Assembly: GCF_022549785.1 (NCBI RefSeq)
Contig: NZ_JAKZGO010000010.1
Span: forward strand, 85,888 to 149,887
DNA from: Belliella alkalica
GTDB taxonomy: Bacteria > Bacteroidota > Bacteroidia > Cytophagales > Cyclobacteriaceae
Reading direction: 5' to 3'
Length of the DNA stretch: 64,000 nt
Under the pieces are notes generated by a model, which was not told the DNA's origin, searched no databases, and saw only the letters and a program-made list of their open reading frames with translations. A program made the translations under genes and the position numbers. This document shows positions 42,990-52,712 of this stretch, in pieces. Within the stretch, counting starts at the first letter, position 1, and each line of letters starts with the position of its first letter.

Positions 42990-44957
42990 ATGAGAAGATT
43001 TCAAAAATTAACATATATAATTATTATTTTAACTTTGGTTTTGCCAAATCATTTGATTGCTCAAAATGAGTATAAAGGTGAGTATAAATTCAATAACATC
43101 AGTGGAAATGCTACTTTTCAGCTTGTAGAAGGTCAGGAAGGAGCAATGTTGAAGCAAGGGGAGTTTTATTTTGTGAGGAGTGAAAAGGATATAGACGATG
43201 AAACTAGGTTTTTGAAAACCATTATACAAGGTTTTTATGAAAGCGACAAGAAGTCAGGTCTTTGGGAATATTTGGATGAAAGTCATCAAATTGAACTAAA
43301 GGATGTTGTTGATTTTAAAGTTGTATCAGATCTTGCAAGTAGTCAAATAAAGCTCACAGCCAATTACCTCAATGGAGTTCCAAATGGAAAGTGGGTATTT
43401 GAGGAGAATGAATTTTCAGATGGTAGTTTGAAGAAAAAGGCACAGGCAGAGGAATTTTTATTCAATAATGGAGATATTCAAGGTAAGTTTCAATTCAAAT
43501 CATTCATTGGAAACTTTACGCAATTTATTCGTGGAGAGCTTAAAGATAATGGAGTTATGCATGGTGAATGGACCATGGTCTATCAGGAAGATGGTAAGCT
43601 GATAAGTGAAGTTAGAAATTATGAAGATGGGTTTTTATTGGGCTTAGTAAAAAGAGACTTAAATGACGATGAGGTTATTGATGAAGTTGTATTCTTTGAG
43701 ACTATCGCAAGGTTGAAGAAAGTTAATGCTGGTACAAATCAGAAATTTAGAATAGCTGACCAAAGCTTTGGGATTTTATTTAATGATGGTTTTTTATCAA
43801 ATTCAAATCAGTATCAATCACAAGAGTCTGGAAATAAGTTTTTATCTGATTTTCTGGTTAAGATCTTGAAATATGACCAAAGGTTTGTAAATCAAGATGA
43901 TAATTTGATAGATTATCCGATACATACAAAAAAGTTTGTGTTTGAACTTAGTAGATCGCAGCAGAAACTTATAGAAGAGCTACCGGGTAAGTTTGATCAA
44001 ATTCAAAAGATTAACCAAGATTACAAAGATAAAAACGCGTTAAAACTTAACAGACAAAGGTCAGACTCCTTATCATCAGCATTTGCATTTTTTGAATTTC
44101 AATATGATAAATTGAACAATGCAAAGGAGTTATTTGAAAAGATAAGGACAAAAGATATTCAATATTACGATTTGGATCAAATGGTTGATGAAGGAATTTT
44201 CTTTATCACATCTGAAGATGAAATTTATTACTCCTTCCAAGAAGAAGATAAAAAAATGTTACTAGAGTATGAATTAAAAGATTTTAGAGAAGATTTTTTT
44301 GTTGCCCTCAATGATTATTTGAATCAAGTAAGAGAAAATACTTTAAAAACAAGGAATTATGTTGATAGTCAGTTGGATAGAATCAAAGAAGACTCGGATC
44401 TGATTTTATTGGAGGAAGAAATTCAATCATTAAAAGAGAGTTTGGATTCCTTATATGCAAACAGAGAAGGGCTGGATGAACTGTCAAGATCCATAATTTC
44501 CAATGTTCAAAAAAACATATTAGAAGGACAGTTTGAAAGAATTAGTGAAAGGTACGCGCAAGCAGAACGGTATTCTACCAAAAAACAAGAAGCTGATAGA
44601 ATGTTGGACTTAGTTGAAGAACTAGAGAATCAGCACGAGGTACTTGCAAATATTTCCAGAAATTGGGAGATTCTAGATGAGTTTTACACAGAAGAGTTTT
44701 TTAATGCATTTTTCAACGAAAGATATGATAGACGTTTCAAAGAAAGGCTTTTTGAAAGTGCGGAAAAATTATATAACCACTATGTGAAGAGTATTAATAA
44801 TGAAACGAATTATGTAGAAGTTAAAAATTGGACAAGGAAAATTGAGGCATTGATTAGAAAAATGTCAGATTTGAGAAATGAGGATACCAGAAGTTTAGAA
44901 AGAAGACTCAACAGAAGATCTTCAATTGATAAAATTGAATCTGATTTAGGATTATAA
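42990..44957 (+). CDS. exported protein with MORN-like repeats and coiled-coil C-terminal half
   Basis: The 655-residue protein has a signal peptide (about 1-24, ending LIAQ). The N-terminal part carries repeated G-x-W/E-x-(F/Y) elements of MORN or toxin-antitoxin MORN style (KKSGLWEYLDE, NGVPNGKWVFEEN, GVMHGEWTMVYQEDGK). From about residue 325 on, it is highly charged and helical with long heptad-like stretches, consistent with a coiled coil. It lies five bases before the DUF2490 gene, which is followed 12 bases later by a small beta-barrel gene. The function is unknown. The set looks like an envelope complex with a long periplasmic component. Confidence 0.8.
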   Translation: MRRFQKLTYIIIILTLVLPNHLIAQNEYKGEYKFNNISGNATFQLVEGQEGAMLKQGEFYFVRSEKDIDDETRFLKTIIQGFYESDKKSGLWEYLDESHQIELKDVVDFKVVSDLASSQIKLTANYLNGVPNGKWVFEENEFSDGSLKKKAQAEEFLFNNGDIQGKFQFKSFIGNFTQFIRGELKDNGVMHGEWTMVYQEDGKLISEVRNYEDGFLLGLVKRDLNDDEVIDEVVFFETIARLKKVNAGTNQKFRIADQSFGILFNDGFLSNSNQYQSQESGNKFLSDFLVKILKYDQRFVNQDDNLIDYPIHTKKFVFELSRSQQKLIEELPGKFDQIQKINQDYKDKNALKLNRQRSDSLSSAFAFFEFQYDKLNNAKELFEKIRTKDIQYYDLDQMVDEGIFFITSEDEIYYSFQEEDKKMLLEYELKDFREDFFVALNDYLNQVRENTLKTRNYVDSQLDRIKEDSDLILLEEEIQSLKESLDSLYANREGLDELSRSIISNVQKNILEGQFERISERYAQAERYSTKKQEADRMLDLVEELENQHEVLANISRNWEILDEFYTEEFFNAFFNERYDRRFKERLFESAEKLYNHYVKSINNETNYVEVKNWTRKIEALIRKMSDLRNEDTRSLERRLNRRSSIDKIESDLGL

Positions 44958-44961
44958 AAAA

Positions 44962-45795
44962 ATGATGCAGATGAGTGTATTGAGTAAGTCAATAAAAATT
45001 AGTGTAGTAATACTTCTGTTGTTTTTAAAAGTAGATTTTGCAAAAGGTCAGGGTGTCATTATACCAGATGAAAAAATAGGTCTTCCGGCAACTACAGAAA
45101 ACTGGAATGGATTATATTTAAAGCTAAGGTTCTCAGATAAGTGGTGGTGGTATCAGGAAAATCATTACAGAAGAAGATCAAGTGCTGATAATAGGTTGGA
45201 TTTTGTTGGTAGAATGAGTCAGTTATACAATAGGTTTGGTATGACCTATATGTTTACAGATTACTTTGAAGTTACATTTGGTCCTACTTTGGTGTGGAAT
45301 TTTGCTCCTGAAAGAGGGAATCCTGAGTATGTGGATTCAGTGTTAGAACCAAGGTTTTGGCATCAGTGGTTATTGACTCAGTCTGTTGGGCCTGTTAAAG
45401 TGCTTCACCAATTCCGTTTTGAACACAGGTTCAAAAGAAACAATGACTTAGGTGCGGAGTTTAATTATACCGATAGGTGGAGATACAAAATTACGGCTTA
45501 TGTTCCTTTGAATAAGCCTAGAATGGAAAACAAGACTTTTTTCATAGCTCCATCTAATGAGTTTTTCTTTGAAACAGGGAAGCAGGTTTGGAATATTTTC
45601 GAAGAAAATAGGATATATACAGCGATAGGATATACTTATAACAACTACATGTTTTTTGGTGGGCATATGTGGACTTATGGCCCTACTGCAACTCCAGCAA
45701 CGTACAGAAATCGACATATTATCAGGCTTAATGTAATGTATACTTTTGATTTCAGAGGAAAAAGAAAACCACTTACACGAGATTTTGCATTTTAA
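44962..45795 (+). CDS. DUF2490-family outer-membrane protein
   Basis: The 277-residue protein has a signal peptide ending near FAKGQG and the DUF2490 pattern: LKLRFSDKWWWYQENHYRRRS, MTYMFTDYFEVTFGPTLVWNF, FEHRFKRN and a C-terminal LNVMYTFDFRGKRKPLTRDFAF. The alternating strands and aromatic residues predict a beta-barrel in the outer membrane. No activity is known for the family. It is the middle gene of a three-gene unit. Confidence 0.85.
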   Translation: MMQMSVLSKSIKISVVILLLFLKVDFAKGQGVIIPDEKIGLPATTENWNGLYLKLRFSDKWWWYQENHYRRRSSADNRLDFVGRMSQLYNRFGMTYMFTDYFEVTFGPTLVWNFAPERGNPEYVDSVLEPRFWHQWLLTQSVGPVKVLHQFRFEHRFKRNNDLGAEFNYTDRWRYKITAYVPLNKPRMENKTFFIAPSNEFFFETGKQVWNIFEENRIYTAIGYTYNNYMFFGGHMWTYGPTATPATYRNRHIIRLNVMYTFDFRGKRKPLTRDFAF

Positions 45796-45807
45796 TTAAG
45801 ATAGATA

Positions 45808-46275
45808 ATGAGAAGTTTAATAATAATAGCAGTGCTGTTTTTTATAATTAATTCTGCTTCAGCTCAATATAAAGGGCAGTATAGGGCTATACATGCATAT
45901 GAAATGGCTTATGATAAGCCGTTTTTTGGGTTGAATTTTACTGGTGAATATTTTCCTGTAAATTATTTCTCGGTAGTTCCGTCATTTACATTTTTTACTC
46001 CTGCTACAGGAAATGCACGGGCTATTGACATAAATGCCAGATATTATCTCACAGAAAAGGAAAAGCAATGGTATGTGACTGCTGGGTATGGTTTTTACAG
46101 AAGGGTTTTTGAATTTAACCCACAAGGTAGGTTTGATTTTAATTCAATGAATCTAGGAGCAGGAGGAATGCTTAAGATTTCTGATGAATTGGGGATAAAT
46201 CCTGAAGTTAGGTTTCAGGCTTTTGGAAGAAATAGTACTGTGTTTAAACTCGGAATAGTATATTTTATCAATTAA
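45808..46275 (+). CDS. small outer-membrane beta-barrel protein
   Basis: The 155-residue protein has a signal peptide (MRSLIIIAVLFFIINSASAQ) followed by about eight amphipathic strands (GLNFTGEYFPVNYFSVVPSFTFFTP, IDINARYYLTEKEKQWYVTAGYGFY) and a terminal strand VFKLGIVYFIN. It resembles an eight-stranded barrel. It ends two bases before the convergent gene at 46278. Confidence 0.8.
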   Translation: MRSLIIIAVLFFIINSASAQYKGQYRAIHAYEMAYDKPFFGLNFTGEYFPVNYFSVVPSFTFFTPATGNARAIDINARYYLTEKEKQWYVTAGYGFYRRVFEFNPQGRFDFNSMNLGAGGMLKISDELGINPEVRFQAFGRNSTVFKLGIVYFIN

Positions 46276-46277
46276 AA

Positions 46278-47378
46278 TCAATGCCCCTCTGCATGGTCAA
46301 TCCATTGACCCGCAAGACTGAGATAGGATCTCATACAATCGGCTGTCATGCAGCTATGCACAGGTAGGATTCCCAAAAGGTCTCCTACCTTTGTTTTTTC
46401 TAGTAGTTCATCAGAAGCTTGGATGATGCCATGTTCCTGGGAAATGCTTTTGACAAAGGATCTAGATTCGGGAATGTTCCAGCCATTTTCTGTTAGAATT
46501 ACAACTTCACCAAAATTCTTGCTTCCGTCAGATTCTATCAGAACATCCTTGGCCAAGTGCACACCTCCAGCATGAACCAGAATTGTTCTTTTGTCCTTTT
46601 TGATATCCACTACCGGTGCTGCCAATGCCACTGCGATATCCTTTTTTTGACAGCTTCCGATATGTTCTTGTGTCAAGTCGTAAAAAACAAAATTGCCTGG
46701 CCCCATTTCATCAATATCTCCAAAATCATCCATTGTCGAGCATCCAGGCGTATCACCTAGACGGGTTACTAAATCCGGATATTCGGTCCTGTATTTGTTT
46801 TTGAGCATGTTCAATGCCAACCGCGTTTCTTCGTATATTTTTGAAATATCTTTTTCATAGTAAGTATGTCCTGCATGAATATAGAATCCTTTGAAAACCA
46901 ATTTGCTGCTTTCCTTTGCCTTTCTGAGAATTGCTTCTATTGTTCCAAAATCACTCACTTCCACACCTGTTCGTCCATAACCTGCATCGATTTCTATAAA
47001 AAATCCAACTTTATTTTTGAGTGTATTGCAAAGAATTTCAGTTACTTCTGCATTTACCAATTGCACGGAAATTCTGGTGTTGCTTGCCAATTGATCAAGC
47101 GCATTTGCCTCCAAAGGATTGAAAGGAAATGCGATATGGATATTATCCCAACTGTCACTTGAAAAGTAATTTGCCATTTTGACCGAAGAAACTGTAATTT
47201 CCCGAACACCATAATCTCTAGCCCATTTCCCGATTTCTTTGGATTGTCCAGTTTTGAAATGTGGGATCAGTTTCATTCTGTGTTTCTTCGCCTTTTCTGA
47301 CATTCTCTTCAGATTTTCCCTACAGATTTTTTCGTCAATAAGCAGTGTAGGCGAGGCGATTTTAGAAAGGTAAGGCAT
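46278..47378 (-). CDS. D-threonine aldolase / D-serine dehydratase-like PLP enzyme
   Basis: The 366-residue fold-type III PLP protein has an N-terminal alanine-racemase-type domain and the DSD1-like C-terminal metal-binding domain. The PLP lysine is in LIPHFKTGQS, FIEIDAGYGRTGVE lies in the barrel, and LPVHSCMTADCM carries the His and Cys residues that hold the metal in this family. It probably cleaves or deaminates beta-hydroxy D-amino acids. D-threonine and D-serine activities cannot be separated by eye. The start lies about 190 bases from the divergent GH32 gene. Confidence 0.88.
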   Translation of the reverse strand: MPYLSKIASPTLLIDEKICRENLKRMSEKAKKHRMKLIPHFKTGQSKEIGKWARDYGVREITVSSVKMANYFSSDSWDNIHIAFPFNPLEANALDQLASNTRISVQLVNAEVTEILCNTLKNKVGFFIEIDAGYGRTGVEVSDFGTIEAILRKAKESSKLVFKGFYIHAGHTYYEKDISKIYEETRLALNMLKNKYRTEYPDLVTRLGDTPGCSTMDDFGDIDEMGPGNFVFYDLTQEHIGSCQKKDIAVALAAPVVDIKKDKRTILVHAGGVHLAKDVLIESDGSKNFGEVVILTENGWNIPESRSFVKSISQEHGIIQASDELLEKTKVGDLLGILPVHSCMTADCMRSYLSLAGQWIDHAEGH

Positions 47379-47564
47379 GATTTGAGACTTGTTTTTTTGA
47401 TGTAAAAATAAATTTCAGATTATCAATTCATTATTCTGAAAGGGCAATCCAACCCTTCCACAATGTAGGGAATTCTTCAATTGTGTGAAAGAACACTTAC
47501 TGGAATTACAAAAAATATGGATTTTTGATGTAATTTAAGCTTTTACATTAACCCTAAAGAACAA

Positions 47565-49067
47565 ATGACCAAAGGAATCAGCGTATTGACTTTTATTTTG
47601 ACAGGAATCATGTTGTTTGCTTGTTCCCAAAAAGAAGCAAATATAATTGAAGTTAAAAAGTATGGAGAGCCATTTAGATCTCAGTTTCACTTCACGCCAG
47701 AAGCAAATTGGATGAATGATCCCAATGGGATGGTTTATTACGAAGGTGAATATCATCTTTTTTACCAATACCATCCAGAAGGGAATACTTGGGGGCCAAT
47801 GCATTGGGGGCATGCAATCTCGACTGATTTGATCCATTGGGATCACCAGCCAATAGCAATCTTCCCCGATGAACATGGGACTATATTTTCAGGTTCCGCT
47901 GTGGCTGATATCAACAATACATCAGGACTTGGTACTAAAGAAAACCCTCCTCTTGTAGCTATTTATACTTATCACGACGCAGAAGCTGAGAAGTCTGGAG
48001 AAGTTGATTTTCAAACTCAAGGGATAGCGTTTAGTATTGATAAAGGAAGGACATGGGAGAAATATGCCGAGAATCCTGTTTTGAAAAATCCCGGAATCAA
48101 GGATTTTAGGGATCCAAAAGTAGATTGGTATGAGGATAAAGATGGTAAGGGCAAGTGGATCATGAGTCTTGCTGTCAAAGATAAAATCTCTTTCTATAGT
48201 TCACCGGATTTACTTGATTGGTCGTATGAAAGTGATTTTCAGCCTAGTTGGGGAGCTTATGGAGGTGTTTGGGAATGTCCGGATTTATTTAAACTGAAAA
48301 ATGAGTCAGGTGAAGAGAAATGGGTTTTATTGGTAAGCATCAACCCGGGTGGACCGAATGGAGGATCTGCAACACAATATTTTGTGGGGGATTTTGATGG
48401 AAAGTCATTTCATGCAGAAGAGCAAGAGGTGAAATGGATCGATTATGGAGCTGACAATTACGCTGGTGTAACTTGGTCAAATGTGCCAAAAGAGGATGGA
48501 AGAAGGCTATTTATAGGATGGATGAGCAATTGGGATTATGCAAATATTGTCCCTACTGAAGTTTGGCGTTCAGCCATGACATTGCCTAGATCTCTTGAGC
48601 TTTTTCAATCCAATCAAAAGCACTATTTAGCTTCGAGACCTATTCAAGAAACCCAAGGACTTAGAGTCCAAAAGAAAGAGAGTAATGAAGATACCATTGA
48701 CTTGGTTTCTGATTTGTTGGAAATCGAGTTGAATATCGTGTCCGAAGATTTTGATTTGGAATTCTCCAATGAATTTGGGGAAAAGGTCACCTTAAAGAAA
48801 CAAGGAAACAGCCTTTACTTTGATAGAAGTGAATCTGGATTGACAGATTTCAATGAATCTTTCAAAAAAATGCACACAGCTCCTGATTTGGGATTAGAAT
48901 TGAAAAATCTTCAAGTATTTGTTGATAAATCATCCATTGAGTTTTTCTTCAATGAAGGTGAACTGGTTTTAACAGAAATCATTTTCCCCGAAAATCCTTA
49001 TACACAATTGAAGACAAAAGGCTTCGGCGAAGTAAAGAAAATTCATGTTTTGAAATCTATTTGGTAA
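47565..49067 (+). CDS. GH32 fructan/sucrose hydrolase, lipoprotein
   Basis: The 500-residue protein has a lipobox (LFACS, Cys at about residue 20). The five-bladed propeller shows the GH32 catalytic triad: nucleophile Asp in NWMNDPNGM, transition-state Asp in FRDPKVDW and acid/base Glu in WECPDLF. A C-terminal beta-sandwich (about 370-500) follows. It hydrolyses beta-fructosides such as sucrose, inulin or levan. The lipid anchor places it at the cell envelope. The downstream porter and fructokinase genes make fructose uptake and phosphorylation the obvious next steps, although a 667-base repeat patch separates them. Confidence 0.94.
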   Translation: MTKGISVLTFILTGIMLFACSQKEANIIEVKKYGEPFRSQFHFTPEANWMNDPNGMVYYEGEYHLFYQYHPEGNTWGPMHWGHAISTDLIHWDHQPIAIFPDEHGTIFSGSAVADINNTSGLGTKENPPLVAIYTYHDAEAEKSGEVDFQTQGIAFSIDKGRTWEKYAENPVLKNPGIKDFRDPKVDWYEDKDGKGKWIMSLAVKDKISFYSSPDLLDWSYESDFQPSWGAYGGVWECPDLFKLKNESGEEKWVLLVSINPGGPNGGSATQYFVGDFDGKSFHAEEQEVKWIDYGADNYAGVTWSNVPKEDGRRLFIGWMSNWDYANIVPTEVWRSAMTLPRSLELFQSNQKHYLASRPIQETQGLRVQKKESNEDTIDLVSDLLEIELNIVSEDFDLEFSNEFGEKVTLKKQGNSLYFDRSESGLTDFNESFKKMHTAPDLGLELKNLQVFVDKSSIEFFFNEGELVLTEIIFPENPYTQLKTKGFGEVKKIHVLKSIW

Positions 49068-49734
49068 GTTAGAAGAGAGATGTGGGGTGTGAGATAAGAA
49101 TGCATTAACCCCGAATGGGGTTAAACTTTAAATAGCCCCTGGTCGCAACCCGGGGATCAATGATTATACAGGAGACAACAACCCCGAAGTGGGTTGAACT
49201 TCTTTAATCAATAGAAAAAAAGTGTCAAGTAATTTCAGGATGCGACAGAGATATGAGACACAAATGTCATGTCCTAAAACCCCGAAAGGGGTTAAACCTT
49301 GATTAGCCCCGGGTTGCAACCCGGGGATCAAAGTTGGGGACGATGACAACAACCCCGAAGTGGGTTGAACTCCTAATCAATAAAAAAGTGTCAAATAAAA
49401 TCAGGACTTTACAAAGACGTGAGGCTTAATGAGAATATGCCCTGAAAAGGTTTCTGACATAAGCATAGGGTAATAACGCTATACTAAAAGTAAAAGACTT
49501 GATTGTTTTTGCCCTGAAAGGTCAATTGAATGGCTTCCGGAAATAAGAGAAAAACAATAAAAAAAGCACCAGCTATTCAAAAACAACAAATCAACCAAAT
49601 ATTCCATAACTTTAAAACTTTCCAACCTTAAAACCCTCCAACTATTTTAACAGCTAACCACTAATCCCTAATTTACTAATCTACTATTCAACCAATCCCT
49701 AATCTACTAACCCCCAATTAACAACCCTCAACCT
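49068..49734. repeat. intergenic hairpin repeats between GH32 and porter genes
   Basis: No gene is visible. Two copies of a unit of about 140-170 bases start near 49107 and 49277. Each has ACCCCGAA-x-GGGGT, then GCCCC...GCAACCCGGGG, then AACAACCCCGAAGTGGGTTG and a tail aaaaaagtgtcaa...tcagga. The tail also occurs at 10646. Two decayed GCCCTGAAA-type hairpin arms follow (about 49439 and 49511). The last 180 bases are pyrimidine-rich low-complexity sequence up to the porter start. Confidence 0.8.
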
Positions 49735-51078
49735 ATGCAAAGTAAAAATTACGTTCTTTTTTTATCCATCACGGCTGCGCTTGGTGGTTTTCTATTTGGT
49801 TTTGATACTGCCGTGATCTCAGGGGCAGAGCGAGATATCCAAAATCTTTGGCAATTGAGTGACCTGAAGCATGGACTTGCAGTCGCAATAGCGCTGTATG
49901 GAACAGTGTTGGGAGCGCTTTTTGGAGGGATTCCTGCTGATAAATATGGGAGAAAGACCTCTCTGCTATGGATAGGCTTGTTCTATTTAGTTTCTGCCCT
50001 TGGTTCAGCTTTGGCTCCCGATGTCAACACTTTCATGTTTTTCAGATTTTTGGGAGGCTTGGGAGTAGGAGCTTCTTCAGTGGTAGCGCCTATGTATATC
50101 TCAGAGATCGCGCCAGCTGCTCGCCGTGGTCAATTGGTCGCTTTGTATCAATTCAATATCGTTTTTGGAATTCTCATGGCTTATTTTTCCAATTATCTAA
50201 TCGGGACAGCCAACCTGAATGAAGCTTGGAGATGGATGATGGGAGTAGAGGCTATTCCGGCTTTAATTTACTCTATCTTGATCTTGAAAGTTCCCAAGAG
50301 CCCAAGGTGGCTGATAGCAAAGAAGAATGCTTTTGAAGAAGCAAGAGTGATTTTGACAAAAACAGATCCTGATGGCGTAGATGAAGCCATTGCCTTGGCA
50401 ATCCAAGAAAGCAAAGAGATCAAAGGAAAAGCCACAGTAAGTATGCTTTTCAATTCCAAATTCAAGAAAATCAGCTTTATGGCGATATTGATGGCGTTTT
50501 TTAATCAGGTTTCAGGGATTAATGCTATTATTTATTTTGCTCCCAGGGTTTTTGAATCAGCAGGAATATCCACTGAGACTGCCTTGATATCCACAATTGG
50601 AATTGGGGCGATCAATCTTGTTGCCACTATGCTTGGGCTATATTTGATTGATAAACTGGGTAGGAAAATGCTGATGTATATTGGTTCAGTCGGTTATATA
50701 ATTTCACTTTCATTAATGGCCTACAGTTATTTTGGTGGAGCTATTGATAGTAGTTTGTTACCATATTTTGTATTTGCCTTTATTGCTTCACATGCGATAG
50801 GTCAGGGATCGGTGATATGGGTATTTATTTCGGAAATCTTCCCAAATGAATTGCGTGCATATGGACAATCTATGGGTTCATTTACCCATTGGATTTTGGC
50901 AGCAGTCATTGCAAATATTTTCCCATTGGTAGCCAATCGTTATGGTGCGGGAAATATTTTCGCTTTTTTTGCATTGATGATGGTTTTCCAATTGATCTGG
51001 GTAGCGATCAGAATGCCTGAGACAAAAGGCCGATCATTAGAAGAAATTCAAAAAGATTTACAGAAGAGTCATGAGTAA
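49735..51078 (+). CDS. sugar porter family MFS transporter
   Basis: The 447-residue protein has twelve membrane helices and sugar-porter signatures: GFLFGFDTAVISG in helix 1, GGIPADKYGRKTSL between helices 2 and 3, KVPKSPRWLIAKK after helix 6, QVSGINAIIYFAP in helix 7 and MPETKGRSLEEIQ at the C terminus. It imports a hexose or disaccharide by proton symport across the inner membrane. Placement with GH32 and fructokinase points to fructose or sucrose. Its stop overlaps the kinase start by 8 bases. Confidence 0.93.
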   Translation: MQSKNYVLFLSITAALGGFLFGFDTAVISGAERDIQNLWQLSDLKHGLAVAIALYGTVLGALFGGIPADKYGRKTSLLWIGLFYLVSALGSALAPDVNTFMFFRFLGGLGVGASSVVAPMYISEIAPAARRGQLVALYQFNIVFGILMAYFSNYLIGTANLNEAWRWMMGVEAIPALIYSILILKVPKSPRWLIAKKNAFEEARVILTKTDPDGVDEAIALAIQESKEIKGKATVSMLFNSKFKKISFMAILMAFFNQVSGINAIIYFAPRVFESAGISTETALISTIGIGAINLVATMLGLYLIDKLGRKMLMYIGSVGYIISLSLMAYSYFGGAIDSSLLPYFVFAFIASHAIGQGSVIWVFISEIFPNELRAYGQSMGSFTHWILAAVIANIFPLVANRYGAGNIFAFFALMMVFQLIWVAIRMPETKGRSLEEIQKDLQKSHE

Positions 51079-51961
51079 AAAAGTTATTTGTTTTGGGGAA
51101 ATGCTCTGGGATTGTTTTCCCGACGGAGAAGTGGCAGGTGGAGCACCGATGAATGTAGCGCTTAATTTAAAGCAATTGGGCGTTGATGTAGAGATGATTT
51201 CCAGATTGGGAAATGATGCGTATGGAGAAAAACTCAAGGACTTCTTGGCAACATATAGTTTGCCCTTGCGGCTGGTTCAAGAAGATTCGGAACATCCTAC
51301 AGGAAAAGTTCTGGTGGATGATACAGACAAAGAAAATATCAAATATGAAATTGTGGAGCCTTCTGCTTGGGATTTTATAGAATTGACAAGTGCCAATCAA
51401 GAAACTGTCGCAAAGGCAGATGCTTTGATATTTGGGAGTTTGGGAGTGAGAAATGAAACCTCGTGGAAGACACTTTATCACTTAGTACATCAACCGCTAT
51501 TGACTATATTTGATATCAACTTGCGTGCGCCATACATAGATTTTTATAAGATAGACAGCTTGCTAGGCTATACTGATATCTTGAAGATCAATGAAGACGA
51601 ACTTGAAATCTTGGCTGACTTTTTTGAATTGAAGAGAAAGGGAGATGGCTTGGCAAAAGACCTTTGTGATTACTTGGTGGAGGAATATCCTATTGAGGCG
51701 ATTTGTATCACCCATGGCAGCAAAGGAGCGATGGTGTATAAAGATGGCAAAATTATCAGCCACTCAGGCTACAAAGTCAAAGTTGAAGACACAGTGGGTG
51801 CAGGCGATGCTTTTTTGAGTGGATTTGTGAAAATGTACTTAGAAGGGAGAAACTTAAAAGAGACTTTAGACTTTGCCAGCAAACTAGGTGCTTATGTCGC
51901 TACGCAAAAAGGAGGGACTCCAAAGTATAAAATGGAAGATGTAGAAACAGTAGGGAGTTAA
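51071..51961 (+). CDS. PfkB-family carbohydrate kinase, probable fructokinase
   Basis: The 296-residue ribokinase-fold enzyme starts with FGEMLWDCFPDG and GGAPMNVALNLKQLG. It has the KINEDELEIL segment and the C-terminal DTVGAGDAFLSGF motif, with the catalytic Asp and the anion hole. GEMLWD at the start and the operon with a sugar porter and GH32 hydrolase favour fructokinase. The 8-base overlap with the porter gene shows translational coupling. Confidence 0.9.
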   Translation: MSKKVICFGEMLWDCFPDGEVAGGAPMNVALNLKQLGVDVEMISRLGNDAYGEKLKDFLATYSLPLRLVQEDSEHPTGKVLVDDTDKENIKYEIVEPSAWDFIELTSANQETVAKADALIFGSLGVRNETSWKTLYHLVHQPLLTIFDINLRAPYIDFYKIDSLLGYTDILKINEDELEILADFFELKRKGDGLAKDLCDYLVEEYPIEAICITHGSKGAMVYKDGKIISHSGYKVKVEDTVGAGDAFLSGFVKMYLEGRNLKETLDFASKLGAYVATQKGGTPKYKMEDVETVGS

Positions 51962-52249
51962 CTTTAGGGTATAATAGAGCCATGCTTATTTCTTGTTAGT
52001 GGTAGGAGGAAGATGGTTTTTCGAGATAGATTTATAAGTTAGAGTGGATTAGAAGACGAAGACACCGGAGGAAGTGTGATTTTGGACAGGAACGACTTTG
52101 GCAACACTGTTCTTCGGACTACTGGCTTTTTTGTCACTTAGTGAATGGTGGATTGTGCAGGTATAAAACAAACTGGAGGCTATCTCTAGGGACCAATAAA
52201 TGAAAATCCTTAGTACTACGAAAATCCTGCAATAAACTCGAAAGTAATT
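51962..52249. other. intergenic region after the fructokinase gene
   Basis: About 290 bases contain no supported gene, promoter or terminator. Composition changes here to a mix of GC-richer patches (near 52050-52090) and AT-rich DNA, marking the start of the accessory stretch. Confidence 0.4.
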
Positions 52250-52393
52250 TTGATAGAAGGATTAGGGGTTACTGTAATATTAGTAATTCTAACGATTCAG
52301 TTAATTAAATCACATAAGAAAAAGATTTTATACACACTAATATTTGGTTTGGGGCTGTTCGTAATAATGATTACTAATGGAACAATAAAATGA
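52250..52393 (+). CDS. possible small membrane protein or gene remnant, 47 aa
   Basis: From TTG 52250 to TGA 52391-52393 the frame encodes two hydrophobic helices (GVTVILVILTIQLI and LYTLIFGLGLFVIM) separated by KSHKKK, a typical inside-positive loop. There is no ATG start and the frame opens only after a TAG about 40 bases upstream, so this may be the tail of a decayed gene. Support is composition only. Confidence 0.25.
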   Translation: MIEGLGVTVILVILTIQLIKSHKKKILYTLIFGLGLFVIMITNGTIK

Positions 52394-52469
52394 AAAAAAA
52401 TAAAATTACTTTATGAATAAAGATATTTGAGGAGAAGCGAAAATTATCTGTTCAAGAAAAAATGGAAAC

Positions 52470-52712
52470 ATGGGGAAATATTTAAATGTAATTGCAAAAG
52501 TTTTCATTTTGGTACTTGGTCTATGTTTTTTGTCATTGTTTTTTTATCTTCATTATACACCTGATGTTAAAGAGTATATAAAAAAAGTAGATGCTAGTAA
52601 TACAACTATGGGGTTTAAATTGACTGTGCTGTATGGTTTAACTAAGTTGATTTCATTGATAATAGGGCTTTCAATTCCAACTGCTATCATTTTGAAGAGT
52701 ATTAAAAAGTAA
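52470..52712 (+). CDS. small membrane protein, 80 aa
   Basis: Two membrane helices (about residues 5-27 and 49-73) flank a polar segment with TPDVKEYIKKVDASNTT. The C terminus is basic (KSIKK). I recognise no family. It is one of several unrelated single genes in this accessory region. Confidence 0.6.
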   Translation: MGKYLNVIAKVFILVLGLCFLSLFFYLHYTPDVKEYIKKVDASNTTMGFKLTVLYGLTKLISLIIGLSIPTAIILKSIKK

